Shown here: piece by piece, positions 23,810 through 32,272 of the stretch
How positions within the stretch are numbered: the first letter of the stretch is position 1
How the letters are laid out: each line of letters begins with the position of its first letter
Assembly (NCBI GenBank): GCA_030430915.1
Contig: JAUIKH010000006.1
Coordinates: 1 to 41,617, forward strand
From: a bacterium
GTDB lineage: Bacteria; Patescibacteriota; Saccharimonadia; Saccharimonadales; SZUA-47
Length of the DNA stretch: 41,617 nt
Direction of reading: 5' to 3'
Notes under the pieces: generated by a model
The model's input: the letters and a program-made list of their open reading frames with translations, nothing else
What the model was told of the DNA's origin: nothing
Databases searched by the model: none
Program-made: the position numbers and the translations under genes

Positions 23810-24631
23810 ATGTCCCCAGAAAATAGTCAAAATATAAAAACTCAATTCAGCCCACCAGAGCATAGTGGTTCGCCACAAAACTCTCAACTGCCAAAACAGC
23901 ACGAGCCACAAACCAATGTGCCCAATACCAATACCAATAGTAATAGTGTAGGAAGTTTACATAATGTTCCTACTGATCAGCAAACGAGCACAGTAAATCG
24001 ATCCATTAATCAGCCCGCTAACGACAAAGTAAAAGAAACTTCAACATGGAATAAGATTCCAAAGATGTCTTCATCTAAAAGTGCTGGCTTTAGTGGCCCT
24101 CAGACAAATGAAGCCAAGCCTTCTGATAGTAGTGATATTAATTTTGGTATGGGTTCATTTAAAATAGACCAAGAATCTAAAGAGTCGGTACCCGTGGTCA
24201 AAGTTTGGAGTGTTAGGGGTGTTGAATACGCGATAATGAGTTTCATGCTTTGGTCAATAGCGATATCAGTTACCTGGGTAATTGTGTCTTTAATAAATGG
24301 TCTATCTGGCTTTGGGGCTTTATCACCTCCTTTAGCTCTACTAATAGTTAGCTTGCCTTTTTTTGCGGTTTTCTTTCTACGATTAAAAAAAGCAGAACTT
24401 ATACAGCCAGAACTAAAAACAGAATCAACCAAAAGACGATTTAGTCAAATTACTCAAATAGTTTCTTTTGCGGTAATATTTTTCTCACTACTAAGTATAG
24501 TCGCCAGTATACTTGCCAAAATAGGAGGTGATGAAATTGATCTAGCAAAAACCATATTCAGCGCACTAGCATTTATTGTAGTGTGGGGTACTCTATTCGC
24601 TTATTATTGGGTAGACGAACATAGAAAGTAG
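23810..24631 (+). CDS. Membrane protein with disordered N-terminus (DUF5671-like)
   Basis: A 273-aa protein. The first 120 residues are rich in Pro, Gln, Asn and Ser and look disordered. The C-terminal half has four likely membrane segments, with a polar loop FFLRLKKAELIQPELKTEST between the second and third and a final AYYWVDEHRK. This layout resembles DUF5671 membrane domains, a resemblance from memory. The gene has its own promoter and a strong Shine-Dalgarno sequence. The next small gene follows after 7 nt. A cytoplasmic, flexible N-terminal tail is expected from the charge distribution. Function unknown. Confidence 0.65.
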   Translation: MSPENSQNIKTQFSPPEHSGSPQNSQLPKQHEPQTNVPNTNTNSNSVGSLHNVPTDQQTSTVNRSINQPANDKVKETSTWNKIPKMSSSKSAGFSGPQTNEAKPSDSSDINFGMGSFKIDQESKESVPVVKVWSVRGVEYAIMSFMLWSIAISVTWVIVSLINGLSGFGALSPPLALLIVSLPFFAVFFLRLKKAELIQPELKTESTKRRFSQITQIVSFAVIFFSLLSIVASILAKIGGDEIDLAKTIFSALAFIVVWGTLFAYYWVDEHRK

Positions 24632-24638
24632 GCATAGT

Positions 24639-25187
24639 ATGAATCCAAAAAATAAACTACTCAAATACTATGTAGGCATAGGAGTTCTAGTTATATTTAC
24701 GCTAGGGTTAGCGATATTTGTTTCATCACAAGGGTCACAACAAAAAAAGGATAAACAGGTTAATGCAGCTGCTATACAGATAGCTGAAGATCTAAACGAA
24801 TATATAGAAGAAAAGCAGAAAATACCAGATGCGTTAAGTGATGTAAGTAACGTAAACATACCTGAAGAAGTGACTTATACTAAAAAACAAGATAGTTATG
24901 AGTTTTGTGTTAGCTATAATAGTGATTCCAGTAGTGGCCTCTCTGCTGATTCAATAGTATCGCAAGGTCTGTCTGGTAGCTATGGAGGTGTTGGCAGGTA
25001 TGAGTATGAGAGCAGGTACAAGCCAAGCACTCTATATGTTTCTAGCTATAGCTGGAGCGAAGGTGAGAAATGCTACGAAGTAGAACCCATTATTTATGAT
25101 AATAGATATTTCTTCAACGATGACGACAGCTACCTGAATGATTATGACTATAATTACGATGATATAAGACTGGAATCTGCTAATTAA
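24639..25187 (+). CDS. Single-TM extracytoplasmic protein, unknown function
   Basis: A 182-aa protein with a basic N-terminus, one membrane segment (about 10-30), then an outside domain starting with a helix (AAAIQIAEDLNEYIEEKQKIPDAL) and a strand region with two cysteines (YEFCVSYN and EKCYEVEP) that may pair. The last 30 residues are very rich in Asp, Asn and Tyr, acidic and probably disordered. The helix-plus-small-domain layout recalls pilin-like or pseudopilin proteins, but the GFxxxE cleavage motif is missing. It follows the upstream membrane protein by 7 nt, so the two are probably co-transcribed. I do not recognise the family. Confidence 0.6.
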   Translation: MNPKNKLLKYYVGIGVLVIFTLGLAIFVSSQGSQQKKDKQVNAAAIQIAEDLNEYIEEKQKIPDALSDVSNVNIPEEVTYTKKQDSYEFCVSYNSDSSSGLSADSIVSQGLSGSYGGVGRYEYESRYKPSTLYVSSYSWSEGEKCYEVEPIIYDNRYFFNDDDSYLNDYDYNYDDIRLESAN

Positions 25188-25208
25188 GTGCTTTAATATG
25201 CATATAAA

Positions 25209-25913
25209 ATGAGAATTCATAGATTTTATATTGGAGATGATTTAGAATTAGCAGCCAAGGTTTGGGTCAATGATAAGAATTTACTTCATCAATGGTGCAG
25301 TGTCTTAAGGTTTAAACCGGGGCAACAAATCACTCTTTTCAATAACATAAAAGAGGAAAGACTTTATGAGGTGGATGTAGTTGAGTCAAATGCAGTTCAT
25401 TTAAAATTGGTTACAGAACTCAAGCCAACACTTCCTAAAAAAGATGTGTACTTGTGTTTCTCACTTTTAAAAAAAGACAAAAATGATTGGGTATTGCAGA
25501 AGGCTACAGAGATTGGGGTAAATCATTTGCTGCCAATAATCAGTAGCAGAGTAGAGAAAAAGGGCTTAAATCTCGATAGGGCTAAAAAGATTGTTGTGGA
25601 GGCTTCCGAACAGTGTGGCAGGACAAATATACCTAGTATCAGAGAGCCAGTAGGCTTAGAAACTGCAATCAAAGAGTTGCGACAAAATAGCAACTTATAT
25701 TTTGCTGACCAGGGAGGAAAAGATTTAAACACTATAAAAAGTAATGAGGACAAGCCGGAGGTGATTTTTATTGGGCCAGAAGGTGGATGGACGGAGTCAG
25801 AGACTAAGCTGCTAAATAATTCTGAAGCAATAAAGGTAGGTCTAAGTGATTTGACTCTAAGAGCTGAAACAGCTTGTGTAGTAGCTGCATCTCAGTTGCT
25901 AACCAAAATGTAG
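25209..25913 (+). CDS. rsmE: 16S rRNA m3U1498 methyltransferase
   Basis: RsmE methylates N3 of U1498 in 16S rRNA at the decoding centre. The 234-aa SPOUT-fold enzyme has an N-terminal PUA-like RNA-binding part (RIHRFYIGDDL, VLRFKPGQQITLFN) and the C-terminal knotted domain with FSLLKKDKNDWVLQKATEIGV, EASEQCGRTNIP, IGPEGGWTESE and the closing LRAETACVVA loop that binds SAM. Length and motif order are standard. There is no Shine-Dalgarno sequence. TGGAAT (25171-25176), 17 nt, then TAATAT (25194-25199) might be a promoter 10 nt from the ATG, which would make another nearly leaderless mRNA. Confidence 0.94.
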   Translation: MRIHRFYIGDDLELAAKVWVNDKNLLHQWCSVLRFKPGQQITLFNNIKEERLYEVDVVESNAVHLKLVTELKPTLPKKDVYLCFSLLKKDKNDWVLQKATEIGVNHLLPIISSRVEKKGLNLDRAKKIVVEASEQCGRTNIPSIREPVGLETAIKELRQNSNLYFADQGGKDLNTIKSNEDKPEVIFIGPEGGWTESETKLLNNSEAIKVGLSDLTLRAETACVVAASQLLTKM

Positions 25914-25976
25914 ATTATGGTTAGATGCTCAAGCATAACAATGTTACAATTATAAAAAATAATAAAAGGTGTAAGT

Positions 25977-27020
25977 ATGAACCCAAATAGTCAACAAAAC
26001 AATGGAGCAGAACCAATAACTCCAAATCAACCACAGTCTCCGCAACCTCCGTCTGCCAACCAAAACAATGTCACAAACAATCCCGTGAGTAATCCTAATT
26101 CTAGCCAAAAAGTTTTTAACACTGAACAACAAAATAGAATTCTACAAACTCAAACACCTCAACAACCGCAGTCTCCAGCCCAGGCTCCACAACAATCCGT
26201 ACAACAGCCACAGCATCCTGCACAGTCTCAACCACAACAAACACAGTCCCAGCAACAACCTGTTGCTCAAAATCCTAGCAATCCAGTAAGCTCACAAAAC
26301 CCTAGTAATAATTCACAAACACCCCAACCCGTTGGAGGTGTAGTAAGCAGTAGTTATCCAGCTAATCAAAATCCAGTTAGTAGCCAGACTTTTCCTAATA
26401 ACGGAATGTCTGGCGGAGGCAATAAAAAGAAAAAGAATATAAAGATGGCAGTTTTTGGAGTAGCAGGGTTGGTAATTCTGTCCGGTTTGATATTTGGAAT
26501 AATGACATTTCTATCTTCTGATAAGCTAACTTTAATTGAAGAAACTGAGAGTGGAATTACTTATAAAAGACCAAAACAGTGGTTCAAAGTAGAAGAAGAA
26601 AAAGCAGATATTGCGTATGCAGACACTGAAAACAAAGAAGAATCAAAACAAGGAATGTTAATTGCTAAACAACCACTTGGTGCAAACTATGATAGTTTTT
26701 CAGACTCACAAAAAGATTTATTTGCTGAAGGCTTCAAAAAAGGTTTTAGTGATTCAAGTAGTCTAGAGAGCGATAACTGTAAAGAGACAAAGGATGTAAG
26801 TATTACTGAATCTGATTATAGTTCGTATTCCACATCTTTTATTATAGAAGCTATCTGTACAGAGTCGACCTCTTTAGGTGAAGATGCAAAAATTAAAATG
26901 CTTGTTGGAGTTAAGGGTTCTGATATCCAACTTTCTGCTATAGTAGCTACAAATGAAAATTGGGACAAAAATTCAGAGGTTTATGAGGAAATATTTTCTA
27001 GCGTTGAAATTGCAGAGTAA
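25977..27020 (+). CDS. Membrane-anchored protein with Q/P/N-rich N-terminus
   Basis: A 347-aa protein in three parts: a 140-residue stretch of almost pure Gln, Pro, Asn and Ser; one membrane segment (about 155-178) after a lysine cluster GGNKKKKNIKM; and an outside domain of about 160 residues. The domain starts ITYKRPKQWFKVEEE and contains strands and two cysteines (DNCKET and AICTES). The opening recalls PsbP-like or DUF1795-type domains, which begin with Y-x-x-P-x-x-W; this is a weak resemblance. By topology the Q/P/N-rich tail would be cytoplasmic, as in the unrelated protein at 23810. A Shine-Dalgarno sequence AAGGTG precedes the ATG. Its stop is directly followed by the ATG of the nuclease gene. 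Confidence 0.6.
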   Translation: MNPNSQQNNGAEPITPNQPQSPQPPSANQNNVTNNPVSNPNSSQKVFNTEQQNRILQTQTPQQPQSPAQAPQQSVQQPQHPAQSQPQQTQSQQQPVAQNPSNPVSSQNPSNNSQTPQPVGGVVSSSYPANQNPVSSQTFPNNGMSGGGNKKKKNIKMAVFGVAGLVILSGLIFGIMTFLSSDKLTLIEETESGITYKRPKQWFKVEEEKADIAYADTENKEESKQGMLIAKQPLGANYDSFSDSQKDLFAEGFKKGFSDSSSLESDNCKETKDVSITESDYSSYSTSFIIEAICTESTSLGEDAKIKMLVGVKGSDIQLSAIVATNENWDKNSEVYEEIFSSVEIAE

Positions 27021-27797
27021 ATGAACTATTGGTCTGAGAGAAATTTACCCTATAAGCCAGGTCAGCAAAAACCGTATAAAATTAGCCGTAGTAAAATCGA
27101 GTTATTCACTCAGTGTCCCAGATGCTTTTGGCTCGATGCAAGGCTGAAAATCAAGAGACCAAGCAGTCCGCCATTCCAAATAAATAAGGCTATCGATGAA
27201 CTATTCAAAAGTGAATTCGATATATATCGAGTTCAAGAAAAGCCTCATCCAATAATGAAAGACAATCAAATCAAAGCTGTGCCAATGAAGCATAAAGATC
27301 TAGATAAATGGCGGCATAATTTCACTGGTGTCGTGCATATTCATGAGCCGACAAATTTTCATGTTTTTGGAGCTATTGATGATGTTTGGATTAATGATGT
27401 TGGCGATTTGATAGTCGTTGACTATAAGGCTACTTCAAAAAAAAGCGAGATAACCTTAGACTCTGATTGGCAAATTATGTATAAACGACAGATGGAAATC
27501 TACCAATGGCTATTAAGACAGAACAATTTTAATGTGAGCGATACTGGCTATTTTGTTTATGCAAATGGCAATGCAGATAATGAAAGATTTGATAATAAAG
27601 TAGAGTTTACCACTAAGCTCATTCCATACACAGGAAGTTCTAATTGGGTCGATGATACTTTGCTTCAAATAAAAAAATGTTTGGACAGCGATAAGATGCC
27701 AGAAGTTGGAACAGCAGCAATGGGTGGGCCTTGTGAACACTGTGAGTATGCAAGATCTAGAACAGAATTAACACTAAAAGCTTTAAAGAAAGCCTGA
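27021..27797 (+). CDS. PD-(D/E)XK nuclease-superfamily protein with four cysteines
   Basis: A 258-aa protein with RecB/Cas4-like nuclease features. The catalytic core is GAIDDVWINDVGDLIVVDYKAT (Asp, then D-x-K), followed by YKRQMEIYQWLLR, the usual Q-x3-Y helix. Two cysteine pairs, CPRC near residue 33 and CEHC near residue 236, sit at the two ends as in the Fe-S 'staple' of AddB, Cas4 and related enzymes, though the spacing (two plus two) differs from the common one plus three. There is no helicase domain or CRISPR array nearby. Start codon abuts the previous stop. Similar proteins seem conserved in Saccharibacteria and other Patescibacteria (from memory). A role in DNA repair or uptake is inferred. 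Confidence 0.8.
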   Translation: MNYWSERNLPYKPGQQKPYKISRSKIELFTQCPRCFWLDARLKIKRPSSPPFQINKAIDELFKSEFDIYRVQEKPHPIMKDNQIKAVPMKHKDLDKWRHNFTGVVHIHEPTNFHVFGAIDDVWINDVGDLIVVDYKATSKKSEITLDSDWQIMYKRQMEIYQWLLRQNNFNVSDTGYFVYANGNADNERFDNKVEFTTKLIPYTGSSNWVDDTLLQIKKCLDSDKMPEVGTAAMGGPCEHCEYARSRTELTLKALKKA

Positions 27798-27802
27798 ATC
27801 TA

Positions 27803-27832
27803 CTGTAATTTAATCTGTTACTGGCGTATAAT
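27803..27832 (+). promoter_or_regulatory. Promoter of serS
   Basis: A perfect TATAAT (27827-27832) with a weak CTGTAA (27803-27808) 18 nt upstream. The ATG at 27842 is 10 nt from the -10, so the predicted leader is about 3 nt. Confidence 0.65.
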
Positions 27833-27841
27833 AGAAGTATA

Positions 27842-29140
27842 ATGATTGATATTCAGATACTAAGAGATAGCCCAGAGCTCGTGGTTGCTAAAAGTAAACT
27901 TAAACAAGTTGATGTAAATGCTGACAAGATTTTATCTCTTGATAAAGATAGGCGTGACTTGCTGCAACAAGTAGAGTCACTTCGACAAAAACGCAATGAG
28001 ATAAGCTCAAAAATGAAAAACGGCAAACCTGACGACACACTAATAAACGAGGGTAAGCAGTTAAAAATAGAATTATCTGACAGAGAAGAGTTGCTCGACA
28101 GCACGGAAGAAAATTTATATTCAGAGATTAAAAAAATACCAAATATACCACTGGAAAATGTGCCACCTGGAGAGACAGAAGACGACAATGTAATAGTAAA
28201 AACTGTTGGTAAAAAACCAGAATTTAATTTTGAACCAAAACCACACTGGGAGATTGCCCAAGATCGTGACATGCTGGATAAGGAAAGAGCATCCAAAGTA
28301 TCTGGTAGCCGATTCGCCTATTTAAAAGGAGGAATTGTTCAGCTTCAGTTTGCAATTGTGCAATATGTCATGGACGTATTAACCAATGAAGACATCCTTA
28401 AAAAAATAATTAATGAAAAAGAGCTAACTATCAGCTCTAAGCCATTTACTCCTATTTTGCCACCCGCATTACTTAGGACAGAGCCGTATGAGGCAAGTGC
28501 TAGACTTGATGCAAAAGATACAACTTACAAGCTTGATGGAGATGATCTTTGGCTTAATGCGAGTGCAGAGCATACGCTGTGTACTATGTACTGGAACGAA
28601 GTTATTCCGGCAGACCAGCTTCCAATTCGCTACATTGGTTACTCGACTAGTTTTAGACGTGAAGCAGGAACATACGGTAAGGACACCGAGGGGATTATTA
28701 GATTGCATCAGTTTGATAAGTTAGAAATGGAAGTATTTAGCAGCAAAGATACGGGAGAGCAAGAGCACAAACTATTAGTCGCAATGCAAGAGTACTTCAT
28801 GCAAGATTTAGGTCTGTGCTATAACTTTATTCAGAAAAGTACAGCTGATATCGGCAAGCCAAATGCTAGCGGTATAGATATAGATTGTTGGTATCCTGGT
28901 CAGAACAAATTTATCGAGACACATACGGCAGACTACATGACTGATTATCAAGCTCGTGATTTAAAAATTAGAACACGAGGTAATGATGGTCAAATCGAAT
29001 TTGTTCATACAAATGATGCCACAGCTTTTGCACTGAGCAGAATTTTGGCAGCAATAATTGAGAATTTTCAGAATTCTGACGGGGGAATTAGAATTCCGGA
29101 ATCTTTACAAAAATATATGGGAGGTAAGGAACTAATATGA
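27842..29140 (+). CDS. serS: Seryl-tRNA synthetase
   Basis: Charges tRNA-Ser (and tRNA-Sec where present). The 432-aa protein has the N-terminal long antiparallel coiled coil that grips the tRNA variable arm (about 30-105) and a class II catalytic domain: KVSGSRFAYLKGGIVQLQFA, TSFRREAGTYGKDTEG (motif 2), HQFDKLEMEVF, and motif 3 NDATAFALSRILAAIIENFQ. Length is typical. There is no Shine-Dalgarno sequence, and the promoter lies just upstream. The stop codon overlaps the hpf start by 4 nt (ATGA), so the two are coupled. Confidence 0.96.
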   Translation: MIDIQILRDSPELVVAKSKLKQVDVNADKILSLDKDRRDLLQQVESLRQKRNEISSKMKNGKPDDTLINEGKQLKIELSDREELLDSTEENLYSEIKKIPNIPLENVPPGETEDDNVIVKTVGKKPEFNFEPKPHWEIAQDRDMLDKERASKVSGSRFAYLKGGIVQLQFAIVQYVMDVLTNEDILKKIINEKELTISSKPFTPILPPALLRTEPYEASARLDAKDTTYKLDGDDLWLNASAEHTLCTMYWNEVIPADQLPIRYIGYSTSFRREAGTYGKDTEGIIRLHQFDKLEMEVFSSKDTGEQEHKLLVAMQEYFMQDLGLCYNFIQKSTADIGKPNASGIDIDCWYPGQNKFIETHTADYMTDYQARDLKIRTRGNDGQIEFVHTNDATAFALSRILAAIIENFQNSDGGIRIPESLQKYMGGKELI

Positions 29141-29514
29141 TTAAAAATATAGCAATTGCCAATAATGGCGAAGAAATTAGTGACGAGTTAGAGCAATATA
29201 TAAATAAAAAAATCGGAAAACTGGATAGGCATTTAAAAAGAAGTCAACGTGGCAGTGTTAGGGCTGATGTTAAGCTACGTGAATCAACCAGTAAAAAAAC
29301 AGGCAAAAAGTGTTCATGCGAGGTGATCTTGCATATCCCTGGCGCGAAACTAACAGCTAAAGAGTCAACGATGAATATGTTTGCCGCAGTAGATATTGTA
29401 GAAGCAAAATTGCAAAATCAACTCAAGAAATATAAAGATAAACACTCACAATCTAGAGATAAGCATAAAAATAGTAAGGCACGTAAGGCTTTAGGTAAAT
29501 TCCTCTCGCGTTAG
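29137..29514 (+). CDS. hpf: Ribosome hibernation factor, short HPF/RaiA type
   Basis: A 125-aa protein that binds the decoding region of idle ribosomes. The N-terminal domain has the family pattern: KNIAIANNGEEISDELEQYINKKIGKLDRH, the basic strand region VRADVKLRES, and IPGAKLTAKESTMNMFAAVDIVEAKLQNQLKKYKDK. It lacks the C-terminal dimerisation domain of long HPF, so it corresponds to the short class, which in other bacteria works with RMF to form 100S ribosomes or acts alone to inactivate 70S. It ends in a very basic tail (KNSKARKALGKFLSR). It is translated from the serS mRNA through the ATGA overlap. Confidence 0.9.
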   Translation: MIKNIAIANNGEEISDELEQYINKKIGKLDRHLKRSQRGSVRADVKLRESTSKKTGKKCSCEVILHIPGAKLTAKESTMNMFAAVDIVEAKLQNQLKKYKDKHSQSRDKHKNSKARKALGKFLSR

Positions 29515-29529
29515 ATGGGGTATTTGAGC

Positions 29530-29535
29530 TATAAT
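29530..29535 (+). promoter_or_regulatory. -10 box of the secA promoter
   Basis: A perfect TATAAT at 29530-29535; no good -35 box at 16-18 nt. Transcription would start near 29542, leaving a leader of about 100 nt. Confidence 0.5.
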
Positions 29536-29541
29536 AATACA

Positions 29542-29644
29542 AACGAGAATAATAATTGTTGGACAGTGGTGGGCTTCAGACAAACATGCTGACAACTCGT
29601 ATGTGTAAAGCAACAAATATTTAGAGGGCTAAGGCTAATAATTT
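29542..29644 (+). promoter_or_regulatory. Structured 5' leader of secA
   Basis: An outer stem can form between TTGTTG (29556-29561) and CAACAA (29611-29616), enclosing 49 nt with GC-richer sequence than its surroundings and short internal pairings (ACAT with ATGT). AGAGGG near 29622-29627 could serve as a distant ribosome-binding element. In other bacteria secA is controlled through its mRNA leader (for example SecM arrest in E. coli), but there is no open reading frame here, so this would be a different mechanism if it is one. Confidence 0.35.
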
Positions 29645-32254
29645 ATGAAGAAAATAGCAAAAAAAATTCTTGGAGACCCAGAGGCAAAGACGCTGAAAAG
29701 ATTAAAAAAGCGGGTTAAACCTATAAATGAACTCGAGTCAAAATATAAAAAACTGTCAGACGCAGCACTAAGTAAAAAAACAGATGACTTCAAAAAAGCC
29801 TTAAGAGATAAGAAAAAGACGCTAGACGACCTATTGCCAGATGCATTTGCTGTTGTTAGAGAAACAGCTTGGCGTAAGTTAGAGCAGAGGCACTACGATG
29901 TTCAGCTAATTGGTGGCATGGCCTTGCATGAAGGCATGGTTACTGAGATGAAAACAGGAGAAGGTAAAACTTTAGTAGCTACTCTACCTGTCTATCTCAA
30001 TGCTCTATCAGAGAAAGGTGTCCACGTTGTTACTGTGAATGACTATCTTGCACAACGTGATGCAGGATGGATGGGCGAGATTTACGATGCACTGGGCCTC
30101 AGTGTAGCGGTTATAATTCCTGATAAATCACTTATATATGATAAAGAATTTACGAATGAAGATCATAGTGATCCGAGGCTAAAGCATCTTAAGCCATGCA
30201 CCAGACAAGAAGCCTACGCAGCAGATATTACTTACGGAACTAACAACGAATTCGGTTTTGACTATCTAAGAGACAATATGGTCAGAGAGGTAGATCAGCT
30301 AAGACAACGAGACCTAAATTACGCAATAGTTGACGAAGTAGATTCTATCTTAATTGATGAGGCACGAACACCTTTGATTATATCTGCTCCATCGGCTACA
30401 AGTGGAACATCTTACGAGCAGTTTTCAAGATTAGCTAGACAACTAAAAAGAGATAAACACTTTGAAGTAGACGAAAAAAGGAGGGCAGTAGTCCTAACTG
30501 ATGAAGGGATAGTTTTTGTAGAAAAAGCTCTTGGAATCGAAAATCTTTACGATACTCAAAATATTAGAACTATCTATCATCTTGACCAGGCTTTGAGAGC
30601 GGAGGCTCTATTTAAACGGGATAAAGAATACGTCGTTACAAGTGATGGAGAGGTGGTAATAGTTGATGAACATACAGGACGTCTGCTAGCAGGAAGAAGA
30701 TATAATGAGGGCCTTCATCAAGCGATTGAAGCTAAAGAAAACGTTGAAATTCAAGAAGAATCTATGACCTTGGCGACTGTAAGTTTCCAGAATTACTTCC
30801 GTCTATATGACAAATTGTCGGGTATGACGGGTACTGCTAAGACCGAGAGCGAAGAGTTTCACCAGATTTATAAGTTAGACGTAGTCGAAGTTCCGCCCAA
30901 TAGGCCGCTTGCCAGAAAAGATAAATCAGACATGATTTTCAGAAGCACTTCAGGCAAGTTCAAAGCAATAATTGATCAAGTAAAAGAATTACAAGAAAAA
31001 GGACAACCTGTACTTATCGGTACGTCTGCAATTGAAAACAACGAAGAGCTCGGTAAGTTACTTAAAAAAGCAGGCATAAAGCACCAGGTTCTAAATGCTA
31101 AAAATAATGAACGAGAAGCACAAATTGTCGAAAAAGCTGGACAAAAAGGTGCAGTGACCTTAGCTACCAACATTGCTGGTCGAGGTACAGATATTGTACT
31201 GGGGGAAGGCGTGAAAGATCTAGGCGGCTTGTATGTAATAGGTAGCGAGAGGCATGAATCGAGAAGAATAGACAACCAGCTGCGAGGTCGTTCAGGTAGA
31301 CAGGGCGATCCGGGTGAGACCCAATTTTATGTCAGCACAGAAGACGATTTAATGCGAGTATTCGGTGGTGACAGAATTAAAAACGTCATGAATAGACTGA
31401 AGATTGATGATGAAACTCCGATACAAAACAGGGTTATAAGTAAAAGCCTCGAGGCAGCTCAAAAGCGTGTCGAAGGATTTAATTTCGATGCGCGTAAAAA
31501 TGTTGTTCAATATGATGATGTTATGAATCGTCACAGAGTGGCTATTTATACATTACGTAAAGAAGTTCTAAAACAAGCAAATATTACAGGTAAAATTAAG
31601 GATTTCATAAAAGAACAGGCTAGCGTAATGGCTAAATCACCTGAATCATTCAGCGATACGTTCGAAGATCAGCTAAAGGATGTTTTTGCTCTTGATGATG
31701 AAGTTATAGATAAATTGTTTGACGTGGACTCAGAGAAGTTCGAAAAAGAATTAATAAAAGAGTTGCTCAAAAAATATGAAGAGCAGGTCGATGATTTTGG
31801 TAAAGACATTATTGAAAAAGTAGAAAGAGACATATATCTGCAGGTTATGGATAACCTTTGGATGGAACACCTTGAAAGTATGGATCACATGAGACAGGGT
31901 ATTCACTGGATTTCTGTTGGGCAAAAAGATCCGTTAGTTGAATACAGAAGGCAGTCAAAGATACTGTTTGAAAGCATGCAGAATGTCCTAAGACATGATG
32001 TGGTTAAATCGCTATTCCATGCAAGACCTGTTGCTCACGATCATCTAGATGACCCTATTGAAACTGAACTGACTCGTGCTGCTCGTTCTTCTGTAGATAA
32101 TGCAGACAGGATTATAGACACTGGTGGCTCATTCGAAGAGGATGATTTTAAGGTTGTCAAAAAAGGTACTTCCTCGGCCACAAAAAAGCAACAGCAAAGA
32201 AAGAAAAAACGAAAGGCTGAGAGAAAAAATCGTAAGAAAAATCGTAAGAAATAA
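29645..32254 (+). CDS. secA: Preprotein translocase ATPase SecA
   Basis: The motor that drives preproteins through SecYEG. The 869-aa protein has nucleotide-binding domain 1 with Walker A MKTGEGKTL (about 102-110) and DEVDSILIDEARTPL. The preprotein cross-linking domain comes next, then NBD2 with TNIAGRGTDIVLGEGV, GSERHESRRIDNQLRGRSGRQGDPG and the arginine finger region. The helical scaffold and wing domains end with DNLWMEHLESMDHMRQGI. The usual C-terminal zinc finger (C-x-C-x8-C-H) that binds SecB is absent; the last 30 residues are a Lys/Arg/Gln tail. That fits a lineage without SecB. A leader of about 100 nt precedes it. Confidence 0.97.
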   Translation: MKKIAKKILGDPEAKTLKRLKKRVKPINELESKYKKLSDAALSKKTDDFKKALRDKKKTLDDLLPDAFAVVRETAWRKLEQRHYDVQLIGGMALHEGMVTEMKTGEGKTLVATLPVYLNALSEKGVHVVTVNDYLAQRDAGWMGEIYDALGLSVAVIIPDKSLIYDKEFTNEDHSDPRLKHLKPCTRQEAYAADITYGTNNEFGFDYLRDNMVREVDQLRQRDLNYAIVDEVDSILIDEARTPLIISAPSATSGTSYEQFSRLARQLKRDKHFEVDEKRRAVVLTDEGIVFVEKALGIENLYDTQNIRTIYHLDQALRAEALFKRDKEYVVTSDGEVVIVDEHTGRLLAGRRYNEGLHQAIEAKENVEIQEESMTLATVSFQNYFRLYDKLSGMTGTAKTESEEFHQIYKLDVVEVPPNRPLARKDKSDMIFRSTSGKFKAIIDQVKELQEKGQPVLIGTSAIENNEELGKLLKKAGIKHQVLNAKNNEREAQIVEKAGQKGAVTLATNIAGRGTDIVLGEGVKDLGGLYVIGSERHESRRIDNQLRGRSGRQGDPGETQFYVSTEDDLMRVFGGDRIKNVMNRLKIDDETPIQNRVISKSLEAAQKRVEGFNFDARKNVVQYDDVMNRHRVAIYTLRKEVLKQANITGKIKDFIKEQASVMAKSPESFSDTFEDQLKDVFALDDEVIDKLFDVDSEKFEKELIKELLKKYEEQVDDFGKDIIEKVERDIYLQVMDNLWMEHLESMDHMRQGIHWISVGQKDPLVEYRRQSKILFESMQNVLRHDVVKSLFHARPVAHDHLDDPIETELTRAARSSVDNADRIIDTGGSFEEDDFKVVKKGTSSATKKQQQRKKKRKAERKNRKKNRKK

Positions 32255-32272
32255 CAACGGAATACCTACAGT

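Noticed and set aside
25950-26132. 60-aa minus-strand ORF opposite the Q/P/N-rich protein
   Set aside because: Hydrophobic composition is the expected antisense shadow of Gln/Asn/Pro codons on the other strand.
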